Counted from the stretch's first letter, positions 1 through 6,620 are shown. The stretch is 6,637 nucleotides of DNA from JALOAT01 sp050179875 (GCA_050179875.1 JBFXES010000167.1:1-6637); one strand, 5' to 3'. Notes: a model not told the origin generated them from the sequence alone. Numbers and translations: made by a program.

Positions 1-1
1 G

Positions 2-1933
2 AAGGAATTGCTGCTGGCCCAGGAGGCCAGCGCCGCCAGCAGGCAGGAGGCCGAGGAACTGCGCAAGCGGGTGCAGGAACTGGAAGGCCAGATCACGGCC
101 ATGGAGCGACTCCTGTCCCTCAAGGACGACGACCTCGCCGCGCTCCAGCGCCAGCTGGGCAAGGCCGCCGAGGCCCCTGCGACCGCTCCCGCGCCGCAGG
201 CCGCCGCACCGGAGGTCGTAGTAGCCGCGGGTGCCGCTGTACCGGCGCAAGGTGACGCCCCCGCCCCTGAACAGACGCCCGCCGCCGCGTCCGAGGCCCC
301 GCAGGCCGAGGTAGCGGCCGTGGCCCCTGCCCAGGCGCCTGCCACCACGGAAGCTCCCGCCGCAGAAGCGTCCGCCGCCGCAGCAGCCCAGGCCTCGCAG
401 GCCGAGGCCGCGAAGGCCGAGGAGCCGAAGCCGGTCAAGAAGCCCAAGCGCCCGCTCCCGCCGCCGCCCCCGCCGCCGGAGCCCACGCTGCTCGAAACCC
501 TGCTGGCCAATCCCCTGTACTCGGGTCTGTTCCTGCTGCTGGGCGTCGCCGTGGTCACCCTGGCGGTGCTGATCGTTCGCCGTCGGCGCGCGGGCAGCAA
601 TTTCACCGAGAGCATCCTCATGGGCGGCACGCCCTCCATGATGAAGGCCAAGGCCGCCGAGGGTAAGACGGGCGAGGAGAGCTCCTTCTTCAGCGACTTC
701 GCCGTGAGCGGCATGGGTGATATCCAGGCCGAGGACTCCGAGGTGGACCCGCTGACCGAGGCCGACGTCTACATGGCCTACCAGCGTTACCAGCAGGCCG
801 AGGACCTGGTGCAGGACGCCCTCAAGCACAATCCGGAGCGCCCGGAACTGCACGTGAAGCTGCTCGAGGTCTATCACGCCACCAAGGACAAGGCCAAGTT
901 CGAGGCCGAGGCGCTCAAGACCCATGCGCTCCTGAACGGCACCGGTCCGTTGTGGGACAAGGTGCTGGTGCTCGGCCATGAGCTCATGCCCGAGCATGCC
1001 CTGTTCGCGAAGGCGCCCGAAGCTCCGGTCGCGACGATGGCCGACCATGCCGATGCCCGAATGGACAACGAAGTGCTCGACATCGGCCTGGACCTGGACG
1101 CGCTGACCGAGGAGATGGAATCCGGCGGCAGCGGTGACTTCAACCTGGACCTGGGCGTGGATTTCTCCGACCTGGATGACCTGTCGCCCAAGAAACCCGC
1201 CGCCGAGCCTGTCAAGGCGGCGGTGACGCCGGCCCCGGCCCCGGTTGCGGCCGAGGAGCCGGGCTTCGATCTCGACCTGGACGCCCTGGCCGCCGAACCG
1301 GCCGCTGCGCCGGTCGCTGCACCCGCGGCCGCGGACACGGCCCTCGATCTCGACCTGGACGCCCTGGCCGCCGAACCGGCCGCTGCGCCGGCCGCTGCAC
1401 CCGCGGCCGCGGACACGGCCCTCGATTTCGATCTGGGCGGCCTGTCCATGGAGGAGCCGGCGGCGAAACCCGCACAGGAAGCGGCGCCGGATTTCGACCT
1501 GGGCGAGCTGACGCTGGGTGAACCCGAGGCCACGCCGGCAGCCACGCCCGCCGCGGCGCAGGAAGAAGGCGGCCTGGGTCTGGAGGGCTTCGACCTGGGC
1601 GACCTCGACCTCGGCAGCATGGGCGCCGGGCAGGGGAGCGAGGCGAACCTCGCCGAAAGCTCGGAAGCCGTGGGCGAGCTGAACCTCGCGGACATGGACC
1701 TGGGGATGCTGGGCGACCTGGGCCTGGCGGACGCGGGACAGCCCGAGCAGGATGCGGCCGACGATCTGCTGCTGGGCGACATCAACGAGGTGGACACCAA
1801 GCTCGACCTCGCCCGCGCCTACGTGGGTATGGGCGACAGCGACGGCGCCCGCAACCTGCTCGACGAGGTCATGCAGGAAGGCGATGCCACCCAGAAGCAG
1901 CAGGCACAGGAACTCCTCAAGCAGATCGCCTGA
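2..1933 (+). CDS. fimV: FimV-family polar hub / pilus assembly protein, C-terminal part (5' end outside window)
   Basis: The reading frame is open to the first base, so the N-terminus (in this family a signal peptide and a peptidoglycan-binding LysM domain) lies upstream. The TTG at base 8 is not a believable start. Counting residues from base 8: a heptad-like coiled coil at about 6-52; an Ala/Pro/Glu-rich linker at 53-160 ending in seven prolines (151-157); one membrane segment at about 170-190 followed by a stop-transfer RRRR; a TPR-like helical segment at about 249-306; acidic Asp/Leu repeats at 357-573; and the conserved FimV C-terminal TPR-type domain at about 586-641 (DTKLDLARAYVGMGD, then GARNLLDEV). 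The inferred topology puts the coiled coil in the periplasm and the repeats and TPRs in the cytoplasm. In known relatives FimV/HubP organises the cell pole, type IV pili and twitching. Gene identity is secure; the exact role here is inferred. It is separated from truA by 132 bp containing a hairpin, so it may be a separate transcription unit. Confidence 0.93.
   Translation, partial: KELLLAQEASAASRQEAEELRKRVQELEGQITAMERLLSLKDDDLAALQRQLGKAAEAPATAPAPQAAAPEVVVAAGAAVPAQGDAPAPEQTPAAASEAPQAEVAAVAPAQAPATTEAPAAEASAAAAAQASQAEAAKAEEPKPVKKPKRPLPPPPPPPEPTLLETLLANPLYSGLFLLLGVAVVTLAVLIVRRRRAGSNFTESILMGGTPSMMKAKAAEGKTGEESSFFSDFAVSGMGDIQAEDSEVDPLTEADVYMAYQRYQQAEDLVQDALKHNPERPELHVKLLEVYHATKDKAKFEAEALKTHALLNGTGPLWDKVLVLGHELMPEHALFAKAPEAPVATMADHADARMDNEVLDIGLDLDALTEEMESGGSGDFNLDLGVDFSDLDDLSPKKPAAEPVKAAVTPAPAPVAAEEPGFDLDLDALAAEPAAAPVAAPAAADTALDLDLDALAAEPAAAPAAAPAAADTALDFDLGGLSMEEPAAKPAQEAAPDFDLGELTLGEPEATPAATPAAAQEEGGLGLEGFDLGDLDLGSMGAGQGSEANLAESSEAVGELNLADMDLGMLGDLGLADAGQPEQDAADDLLLGDINEVDTKLDLARAYVGMGDSDGARNLLDEVMQEGDATQKQQAQELLKQIA
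1268..1423 (+). repeat. 78-bp tandem duplication inside fimV (two copies)
   Basis: Copies span 1268-1345 and 1346-1423. Reading base by base they differ at one position only (T1314 against C1392, giving Val in the first copy and Ala in the second). Each encodes 26 residues beginning DLDLDALAAEPAAAP, and the frame is kept. A diverged third unit begins at 1424 (DFDLGGLS). Identity at synonymous positions indicates a recent duplication or gene conversion rather than selection on protein sequence alone. Confidence 0.95.
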
Positions 1934-1953
1934 GCAGAACGCAAGCGCGCGCA

Positions 1954-2000
1954 GAAGGCGCAGAGAACGCAGGGTTGAACGCTGCGTGCTTTGCGCCTTC
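1954..2000 (+). repeat. Imperfect inverted repeat (hairpin) between fimV and truA
   Basis: The arms 1954-1972 and 1982-2000 are complementary at 17 of 19 positions. One of the two mismatches would be a G-U pair in RNA. The loop is 9 bases (1973-1981). The left arm belongs to a stretch of short degenerate GCAGA/GCGCAGA/ACGCAG units (about 1934-1974), a style seen in dispersed intergenic repeats of GC-rich gammaproteobacteria (recalled, not searched). No T-run follows the right arm, so a classical Rho-independent terminator is not supported. The hairpin could still stabilise the fimV mRNA 3' end or promote Rho-type termination. The rest of the gap (2001-2065) shows no convincing promoter. Confidence 0.75.
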
Positions 2001-2065
2001 GCTGTTTCGGCCTGCTCGATTCCGTACCCTCGGTGGGCCCTCGTCCCGTTGAAATCAAGACTTCC

Positions 2066-2848
2066 ATGCGCATAGCACTCGGCATCGAATACGACGGCAG
2101 CGGTTTCAGCGGCTACCAGGCCCAGGCCCACGGCGTGCGCACCGTGCAGGACGCCCTGGAGGCCGCCATCGCCAAGGTGGCGGCGCAGCCGGTGACTACC
2201 GCCTGCGCCGGCCGCACCGACGCCGGCGTGCACGCCTGCGGGCAGGTGGTGCACTTCGATACCACCGCCGAGCGCAGCGAACGGGCCTGGGTGTACGGCA
2301 TCAACGCCAACCTGCCCAAGGACGTGTGCGTGCTGTGGGCTCGCCCCGTGCCGGACGACTTCCATGCGCGTTTTTCCGCCGAGCGCCGCGCCTACCGCTA
2401 CGTGATCTTCTCGCGCCCGGTGCGACCCACCTTCCTGGCCTACCGGGTCACCTGGGACTATCGCGAACTGGACGCCGGGCGCATGGCCGAGGCCGCGCGC
2501 CATCTTGTCGGCGAGCACGATTTCTCCTCCTACCGTGCGGTGGCCTGTCAGGCGAAGAGCCCGGTGCGCACGCTGTATCGCCTAGACGTGCAGCGCCACG
2601 GCCCGTACATCGTGCTGGAGGCGGAGGCCAACGGCTTCCTGCACCACATGGTGCGCAACATCGCCGGCGTGCTGTCCACCATCGGCGCCGGTGAGCGCGC
2701 GCCCGATTGGGCCCGCGAGGTGCTGGAGGCCCGCGACCGCGCCCTCGGCGGCATCACCGCGCCACCGTACGGCCTGTATCTGACGGAGGTCGGCTATCCG
2801 GGGCGCTTCGGCCTGCCGCGGCTTTCGCCGCCCCCCCTGGTCTGGTAA
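2066..2848 (+). CDS. truA: tRNA pseudouridine(38-40) synthase TruA
   Basis: Converts uridines 38, 39 and 40 in the anticodon arm of tRNAs to pseudouridine, in the cytoplasm and without cofactor. The product is 260 residues, close to the roughly 270 of the E. coli enzyme. It opens with the family start MRIALGIEYDGSGFSGYQ. The catalytic aspartate is D52 in AGRTDAGVHA. ARFSAERRAYRY (101-112), the ADFSSYRA-type motif (HDFSSYRA, 151-158) and FLHHMVRNIAG (191-201) are all present. The ATG at 2066 was chosen because it fits the family N-terminus. The frame stays open back to a TTG at 1991, but those 25 extra residues do not look like TruA. There is no strong Shine-Dalgarno, only a weak AAGA five bases before the ATG. 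trpF follows after 14 bp, so the two are probably co-transcribed, a common pairing in gammaproteobacteria. Confidence 0.97.
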   Translation: MRIALGIEYDGSGFSGYQAQAHGVRTVQDALEAAIAKVAAQPVTTACAGRTDAGVHACGQVVHFDTTAERSERAWVYGINANLPKDVCVLWARPVPDDFHARFSAERRAYRYVIFSRPVRPTFLAYRVTWDYRELDAGRMAEAARHLVGEHDFSSYRAVACQAKSPVRTLYRLDVQRHGPYIVLEAEANGFLHHMVRNIAGVLSTIGAGERAPDWAREVLEARDRALGGITAPPYGLYLTEVGYPGRFGLPRLSPPPLVW

Positions 2849-2862
2849 TCTGCGCGGCTCCT

Positions 2863-3501
2863 ATGCACGGCGAATCCGTCGCGCGCACGCGCGTGAAAAT
2901 CTGCGGTATCACCCGGCCCGAGGACGGCCTGCGCGCGGCGTGCCTGGGTGCCGACGCCATCGGCCTGGTGTTCTACGCAAAGAGCCCGCGTGCGGTGGAC
3001 GTGGCCCGGGCCCGTGACATCCTGGCGGCGCTGCCGGCCTTCGTCACCACCGTGGGCCTGTTCGTTGATGCGCCGCCCGAGGAGGTGAATGCCGTGCTCG
3101 ACGCCCTGCCGCTGGACCTGTTGCAGTTCCACGGCAACGAACCGCCGGCCTATTGCCGCGCCTTCCGGCGACCCTACCTGAAGGCACTGGCCATGCGGCC
3201 GGGCCTTGACCTGCAAGCGGCGGCGGAGGACTACGCCGAGGCGCGCGCCCTGCTGGTGGACGCCTTTCACCCCGAAGTCCCCGGCGGCACGGGCCTGCGC
3301 TTCGACTGGGACCGTCTGCCTGCGCGGCTTTCCCGACCGCTGGTGCTGGCCGGCGGCCTGGACCCGGACAACATTGCCGACGCCGTCCGCACCGTGCGCC
3401 CCTGGGGCGTGGACGTGAGCACCGGCGTCGAAGCGGCCAAGGGCATCAAGTCCGCCGAGAAAATGGCCGCCTTCATGCGAGGAATCGAGAGTGCACGCTG
3501 A
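2863..3501 (+). CDS. trpF: Phosphoribosylanthranilate isomerase TrpF
   Basis: Catalyses the Amadori rearrangement of N-(5'-phosphoribosyl)anthranilate to CdRP, the third step of tryptophan biosynthesis. The 212-residue single-domain TIM barrel has the expected length. Visible motifs are RVKICGITRPEDG (10-22) with the general-base cysteine C14, LLQFHGNE (86-93), the general-acid aspartate D133 in LLVDAF, GGTG (141-144), and the phosphate-binding segments LAGGL (162-166) and DVSTGVE (184-190). It is a free-standing TrpF, not fused to TrpC as in enterobacteria. The ATG at 2863 places the KICGIT strand near the N-terminus as expected. Its upstream sequence has no clear ribosome-binding site, so translation may depend on ribosomes finishing truA 14 bp earlier. 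Its 3' end overlaps trpB by 11 bp. Confidence 0.97.
   Translation: MHGESVARTRVKICGITRPEDGLRAACLGADAIGLVFYAKSPRAVDVARARDILAALPAFVTTVGLFVDAPPEEVNAVLDALPLDLLQFHGNEPPAYCRAFRRPYLKALAMRPGLDLQAAAEDYAEARALLVDAFHPEVPGGTGLRFDWDRLPARLSRPLVLAGGLDPDNIADAVRTVRPWGVDVSTGVEAAKGIKSAEKMAAFMRGIESAR
3479..3484 (+). promoter_or_regulatory. Ribosome-binding site of trpB (inside the trpF 3' end)
   Basis: GAGGAA lies six bases before a GTG at 3491. It supports the GTG as the trpB start even though that start lies inside trpF. The next residues (HADKNWENLLELPDERGHFGPYGG) fit a TrpB N-terminus. Confidence 0.75.
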
Positions 3502-4711
3502 CAAGAACTGGGAAAACCTGCTGGAGCTGCCGGACGAGCGCGGCCATTTCGGCCCCTACGGCGGCCGCTTCGTGGGCGAGACCCTCATGGGCCCGCTGGA
3601 GGAACTGACCGCGGCCTATCACCGCTACATCCGCGACCCGCAGTTCCTGGCCGAGCTGGACCATGACCTGCACGAATTCGTGGGCCGCCCCTCGCCGCTG
3701 TATTTCGCCGAGCGCTGGACCAGGGAACTGGGCGGCGCACGCATCTACCTGAAGCGTGAAGACCTGAACCACACCGGCGCGCACAAGATCAACAACACCG
3801 TGGGCCAGGCCCTGCTCGCCAAACGCATGGGCAAGACCCGCGTCATCGCCGAAACGGGCGCCGGCCAGCACGGCGTGGCCACCGCGACCGTGGCGGCGCG
3901 CCTCGGCATGGAGTGCGTGGTCTACATGGGCGCGGACGACATCGAACGCCAGAAGATCAACGTGTTCCGCATGAAGCTGCTGGGCGCCACCGTGGTGCCC
4001 GTGACCTCGGGCTCGCGCACCCTCAAGGACGCCCTCAACGAGGCCATGCGCGACTGGCTCACCAACGTGGACAACACCTTCTACATCATCGGCACCGTGG
4101 CGGGCCCGCATCCGTACCCGGCCATGGTGCGCGACTTCCAGGCCATCATCGGCCGCGAGGCGCGCAGCCAGGCGCTGGAGCACGAAGGCCGTCTGCCCGA
4201 CGCGCTGGTGGCCGCCGTGGGCGGCGGCTCCAACGCCATGGGCCTGTTCTACGAATTCCTCGGTGATCCGGACGTGGCCATGTACGGCGTGGAAGCGGCG
4301 GGCGAGGGCATCGAGACCGGCCGTCACGCGGCGCCCCTCAACGCCGGACGTCCCGGCGTGCTGCACGGCAACCGCATGTATCTGATGGAGGACGACGACG
4401 GCCAGGTCATCGAGACCCACTCCATCTCCGCCGGCCTCGACTATCCCGGCGTCGGCCCCGAACACTGCTGGCTGAAGGACACGGGGCGCGCCCGATACGT
4501 GGCGGTCACCGACCAGGAGGCGCTGGCGGCTTTCCACTCCCTGACGCGCACCGAAGGCATCATGCCGGCGCTGGAGTCCAGCCACGCCCTGGCCTACGCC
4601 ATGAAGCTCGCGCCCACCCTCGGCAAGGACAAGTTCATCGTCGTGAGCCTCTCGGGCCGCGGCGACAAGGACATCCACACCGTGGCGGCGCTGGAAGGAA
4701 TCATCGTATGA
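3491..4711 (+). CDS. trpB: Tryptophan synthase beta chain TrpB
   Basis: PLP enzyme that condenses indole with L-serine to give L-tryptophan. It works as an alpha2-beta2 complex with TrpA, receiving indole through an internal tunnel. The product is 406 residues, normal for TrpB1. Key sites: HTGAHKINN with the PLP Schiff-base lysine K99; the catalytic glutamate E121 in ETGAGQHG; the PLP-phosphate loop GGGSNAM (244-250); the DGQ aspartate D303, matching the COMM-domain closure residue of enterobacterial TrpB; SISAGLDYPGVGPEH (311-325); and SLSGRGDKD (386-394). The start is GTG, with a good Shine-Dalgarno, and overlaps trpF by 11 bp. The stop overlaps the trpA start as ATGA. Both overlaps point to translational coupling and balanced subunit output. 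All catalytic residues are intact. Confidence 0.98.
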   Translation: MHADKNWENLLELPDERGHFGPYGGRFVGETLMGPLEELTAAYHRYIRDPQFLAELDHDLHEFVGRPSPLYFAERWTRELGGARIYLKREDLNHTGAHKINNTVGQALLAKRMGKTRVIAETGAGQHGVATATVAARLGMECVVYMGADDIERQKINVFRMKLLGATVVPVTSGSRTLKDALNEAMRDWLTNVDNTFYIIGTVAGPHPYPAMVRDFQAIIGREARSQALEHEGRLPDALVAAVGGGSNAMGLFYEFLGDPDVAMYGVEAAGEGIETGRHAAPLNAGRPGVLHGNRMYLMEDDDGQVIETHSISAGLDYPGVGPEHCWLKDTGRARYVAVTDQEALAAFHSLTRTEGIMPALESSHALAYAMKLAPTLGKDKFIVVSLSGRGDKDIHTVAALEGIIV

Positions 4712-5529
4712 GCCGCATCGCCAGGCGTTTTTCCGAGCTGCGCGCCGAGGGCCGCAGTGCACTCATCCCCTACATGACGGCGGGCGATCCCGAGCCCGGC
4801 GTGACCGTGGCGCTCATGCACGCGCTGGTGGAGGCGGGCGCCGACATCATCGAGCTTGGCGTGCCGTTCTCTGATCCCATGGCGGACGGCCCCGTGATCC
4901 AGCGCGCCGCCGAGCGCGCCCTGCGCCACCACGTGTCCCTGCGCCAGGTGCTGGACATGGTGCGCGAATTCCGCCAGACCGACGACCACACGCCGGTGGT
5001 GCTGATGGGCTACCTGAACCCCGTCGAGGTGATGGGCTACGAGGCGTTCGCGGGCGCCGCCGCCGAGGCGGGCGTGGACTGCGTGCTCACCGTGGACCTG
5101 CCCCCCGAAGAGGCGGAAGATCTCCTGGCCGCGCTGCGTCCGTGCGGCATCGACCCCATCTTCCTGCTGGCGCCCACCACCGCGCCCGAGCGCATGGCGC
5201 GCATCTGCGAGGCCGCAGGCGGGTTCGTGTATTACGTCTCCATCAAGGGTGTGACCGGTGCTGCGCACCTGGACACCGCCGACGTGGCCGCGCGGCTCGA
5301 AGAGGTGCGCAAGCACACGGCGCTTCCCATCGGCGTGGGCTTCGGCATCCGCGACGCGGAGTCGGCGGCGCGCCTCGCCACCGTGGCCGACGCGGTCATC
5401 GTGGGCAGCGCGCTGGTGAACCGCATCGGCGCGCTGGACGGCCAGCCGGAGCGCATTCCGGCCACGGCTGCGGCCTTCATCAATGAACTGCGCCGCGCCA
5501 TGGACGCGGCCACGGCAGCACACAAATAA
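4708..5529 (+). CDS. trpA: Tryptophan synthase alpha chain TrpA
   Basis: Cleaves indole-3-glycerol phosphate to indole and glyceraldehyde 3-phosphate, passing indole to TrpB. The product is 273 residues against 268 in E. coli. The catalytic pair E49 and D60 sits in ELGVPFSDPMADGP, at the same numbering as the enterobacterial enzyme. Y175 is kept in GGFVYYVS, and GVTGA (181-185), GVGFGI (209-214) and VGSALV (232-237) form the phosphate-binding face. The loop reads SIKGVTGA where enterobacteria have SRSGVTGA; I recall similar variants in other proteobacteria. The ATG at 4708 overlaps the trpB TGA (4709-4711). AAGGAA at 4695-4700, seven bases upstream, serves as ribosome-binding site. accD follows 34 bp downstream, probably on the same transcript. 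Confidence 0.98.
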   Translation: MSRIARRFSELRAEGRSALIPYMTAGDPEPGVTVALMHALVEAGADIIELGVPFSDPMADGPVIQRAAERALRHHVSLRQVLDMVREFRQTDDHTPVVLMGYLNPVEVMGYEAFAGAAAEAGVDCVLTVDLPPEEAEDLLAALRPCGIDPIFLLAPTTAPERMARICEAAGGFVYYVSIKGVTGAAHLDTADVAARLEEVRKHTALPIGVGFGIRDAESAARLATVADAVIVGSALVNRIGALDGQPERIPATAAAFINELRRAMDAATAAHK

Positions 5530-5552
5530 CGACAAGCCGCGCGAGCGGCACC

Positions 5553-5558
5553 GGAGGA
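5553..5558 (+). promoter_or_regulatory. Ribosome-binding site of accD
   Basis: GGAGGA lies five bases before the ATG at 5564 and fixes the accD start there. The frame runs further upstream into the trpA 3' end, but those residues do not resemble AccD. Confidence 0.85.
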
Positions 5559-5563
5559 ATGCC

Positions 5564-6433
5564 ATGAGCTGGCTCAAACGACTCGTCCCTTCGCGCATCC
5601 GCACGGAGCGCAGCGAGAGCGGCGTGAAGAAGACCGTGCCGGAAGGCCTGTGGGCCAAGTGCCCCGGTTGCGGTGCCGTGCTGTACCGCGCCGAGCTGGA
5701 GCGCAACCTGGACGTCTGCCCCAAGTGCAGTTACCACATGCGCATCAATGCGCGCCGCCGCCTGGACGCCTTCCTGGACGAGGACGGCCGCCAGGAACTG
5801 GCCGCCAGTGTGCAGCCGGTGGACGCCCTCAAGTTCAAGGACAGCAAGCGTTACAAGGATCGCCTGGTGCAGGCCCAGAAGGTCACCAACGAAAGCGACG
5901 CCCTGGTGGTCATGAAGGGGCGCGTCAAGGGCGTGCCGCTGGTGGCCTGCGCCTTCGAGTTCAGCTTCATGGGCGGTTCCATGGGTTCGGTGGTGGGCGA
6001 GCGTTTCGTGCGCGCGGTGAATGCCTGCATCGAGGAAGGTATTCCGCTGGTGTGCTTCTCCGCCTCGGGCGGCGCACGCATGCAGGAGGCCTTGTTCTCG
6101 CTGATGCAGATGGCCAAGACCTCGGCGGCTTTGGCGCGCCTGTCCCAGCGCGGCGTGCCGTTCGTTTCCGTGCTCACCGACCCGACCATGGGCGGCGTCT
6201 CGGCCAGTCTGGCCATGCTGGGCGACATCAACGTCGGCGAGCCGGGCGCGCTCATCGGCTTCGCCGGCCCGCGCGTCATCGAACAGACCGTGCGCGAAAC
6301 CCTCCCCGAAGGCTTCCAGCGCAGCGAATTCCTGCTCGAACACGGCGCCATCGACATGATCGTCGACCGCCGCGACATGCGCGACCGCCTCGCCCGCGTG
6401 CTCACCATGCTGCAGCAGTTGCCGGCGGCGTGA
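5564..6433 (+). CDS. accD: Acetyl-CoA carboxylase carboxyltransferase subunit beta AccD
   Basis: Forms the carboxyltransferase with AccA and moves the carboxyl group from carboxybiotin on AccB to acetyl-CoA, giving malonyl-CoA for fatty acid synthesis. The product is 289 residues (E. coli 304, the difference being mostly C-terminal). An N-terminal four-cysteine zinc ribbon is complete: C33-x2-C36 and C52-x2-C55. The crotonase-fold core carries MGGSMGSVVGE (136-146), SASGGARMQE (166-175), DPTMGGVSAS (206-215) and GEPGALIGFAGPRVIEQT (225-242), which supply the oxyanion-hole glycines and CoA site. It begins MSWLKRLVPSRI, typical of the family. It is 34 bp after trpA with its own strong ribosome-binding site. 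The trpA-accD-folC order is widespread in proteobacteria. Nothing appears truncated or altered. Confidence 0.98.
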   Translation: MSWLKRLVPSRIRTERSESGVKKTVPEGLWAKCPGCGAVLYRAELERNLDVCPKCSYHMRINARRRLDAFLDEDGRQELAASVQPVDALKFKDSKRYKDRLVQAQKVTNESDALVVMKGRVKGVPLVACAFEFSFMGGSMGSVVGERFVRAVNACIEEGIPLVCFSASGGARMQEALFSLMQMAKTSAALARLSQRGVPFVSVLTDPTMGGVSASLAMLGDINVGEPGALIGFAGPRVIEQTVRETLPEGFQRSEFLLEHGAIDMIVDRRDMRDRLARVLTMLQQLPAA

Positions 6434-6446
6434 AGGCAAAAGCCGG

Positions 6447-6610
6447 AACACGGGGGACACGGGGAACACGGGGACGTATTGGTGTTGTAGGAGCGGCCTC
6501 AGGCCGCGATAACGCAGCAGACCGAACCCATCGCGGCCTGAGGCCGCTCCTACAGGCGGATTGCCCCCGGAACCCATGAAATCCCCCGTGTTCCCCGTGT
6601 CCCCCGTGTT
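6447..6610 (+). repeat. Perfect 27-bp inverted repeat built of 9-bp units, enclosing a second palindrome
   Basis: The left arm 6447-6473 and right arm 6584-6610 are exact reverse complements. Each arm is itself three tandem 9-bp units: ACACGGGG plus G or A at 6448-6456, 6457-6465 and 6466-6474 on the left, and the complementary CCCCGTGT units on the right. The 110 bases between the arms contain the REP-like doublet. Short ACACGGGG-type repeats recur in intergenic DNA of GC-rich proteobacteria (recalled). The + strand transcript would fold into a long stem with the inner hairpin stacked inside it. This fills most of the 191-bp gap after accD. Confidence 0.9.
6486..6554 (+). repeat. REP-doublet (REPIN-like) palindromic element
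   Basis: The arms 6486-6510 and 6530-6554 are perfect 25-bp reverse complements around a 19-base spacer (6511-6529). Each arm carries the foot GTAGGAGC and a 7-bp palindrome GCGGCCT-C-AGGCCGC (left copy 6493-6507). A GTAG foot with a short GC palindrome is the layout of Pseudomonas and Stenotrophomonas REP units. Two REPs in inverted orientation match a REPIN, a non-autonomous element thought to be moved by RAYT (Y1 family) transposases encoded elsewhere. Assignment rests on recalled consensus, not a search. No RAYT gene is in the window. Confidence 0.75.
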
Positions 6611-6620
6611 TGTTCTTTTC
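6584..6620 (+). terminator. Candidate Rho-independent terminator after accD (right arm plus T-rich tract)
   Basis: The right arm of the GC-rich 27-bp stem runs straight into TTTGTTCTTTTC (6609-6620), a T-rich run of the kind that ends intrinsic terminators. The arms are 110 bases apart, but the inner hairpin would bring them together. Against this, the presumed folC start lies only a few bases downstream, leaving no space for a new promoter. Partial termination or attenuation is as likely as full termination. Confidence 0.35.

Noticed and set aside
8..10. TTG as the start codon of the first gene
   Set aside because: The frame is open upstream to the window edge, and the residues already lie in the FimV coiled coil, so the gene begins outside the window.
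874..1800. Minus-strand open frame in fimV with Ser/Arg/Ala repeats
   Set aside because: Mirrors the FimV 78-bp duplication and low-complexity codons; no independent evidence of a gene.
1975..2003. TTGAAC as a -35 box in the fimV-truA gap
   Set aside because: It lies in the loop of the hairpin and no acceptable -10 sits 16-18 bases downstream.
2823..2851. Possible extended -10 promoter (TGGTAATCT) at the truA stop, for trpF
   Set aside because: The -10 matches only three of six bases and no -35 is visible. It would leave a leader of only a few bases, so it is not supportable by eye.
3473..4762. Long minus-strand open frame (about 430 codons) opposite trpB
   Set aside because: In GC-rich DNA stops are rare opposite real genes. 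The product is a His/Ala/Gly/Val-rich composition with no motif, and the + strand encodes an intact TrpB.
4594..5724. Long minus-strand open frame opposite trpA and the accD start
   Set aside because: Spans the trpA-accD junction, has biased composition and no recognisable domain; a shadow of the + strand genes.
5480..6577. Long minus-strand open frame opposite accD running into the palindromes
   Set aside because: Shadow frame of AccD; it also reads through the REP-like repeat, which is not coding.
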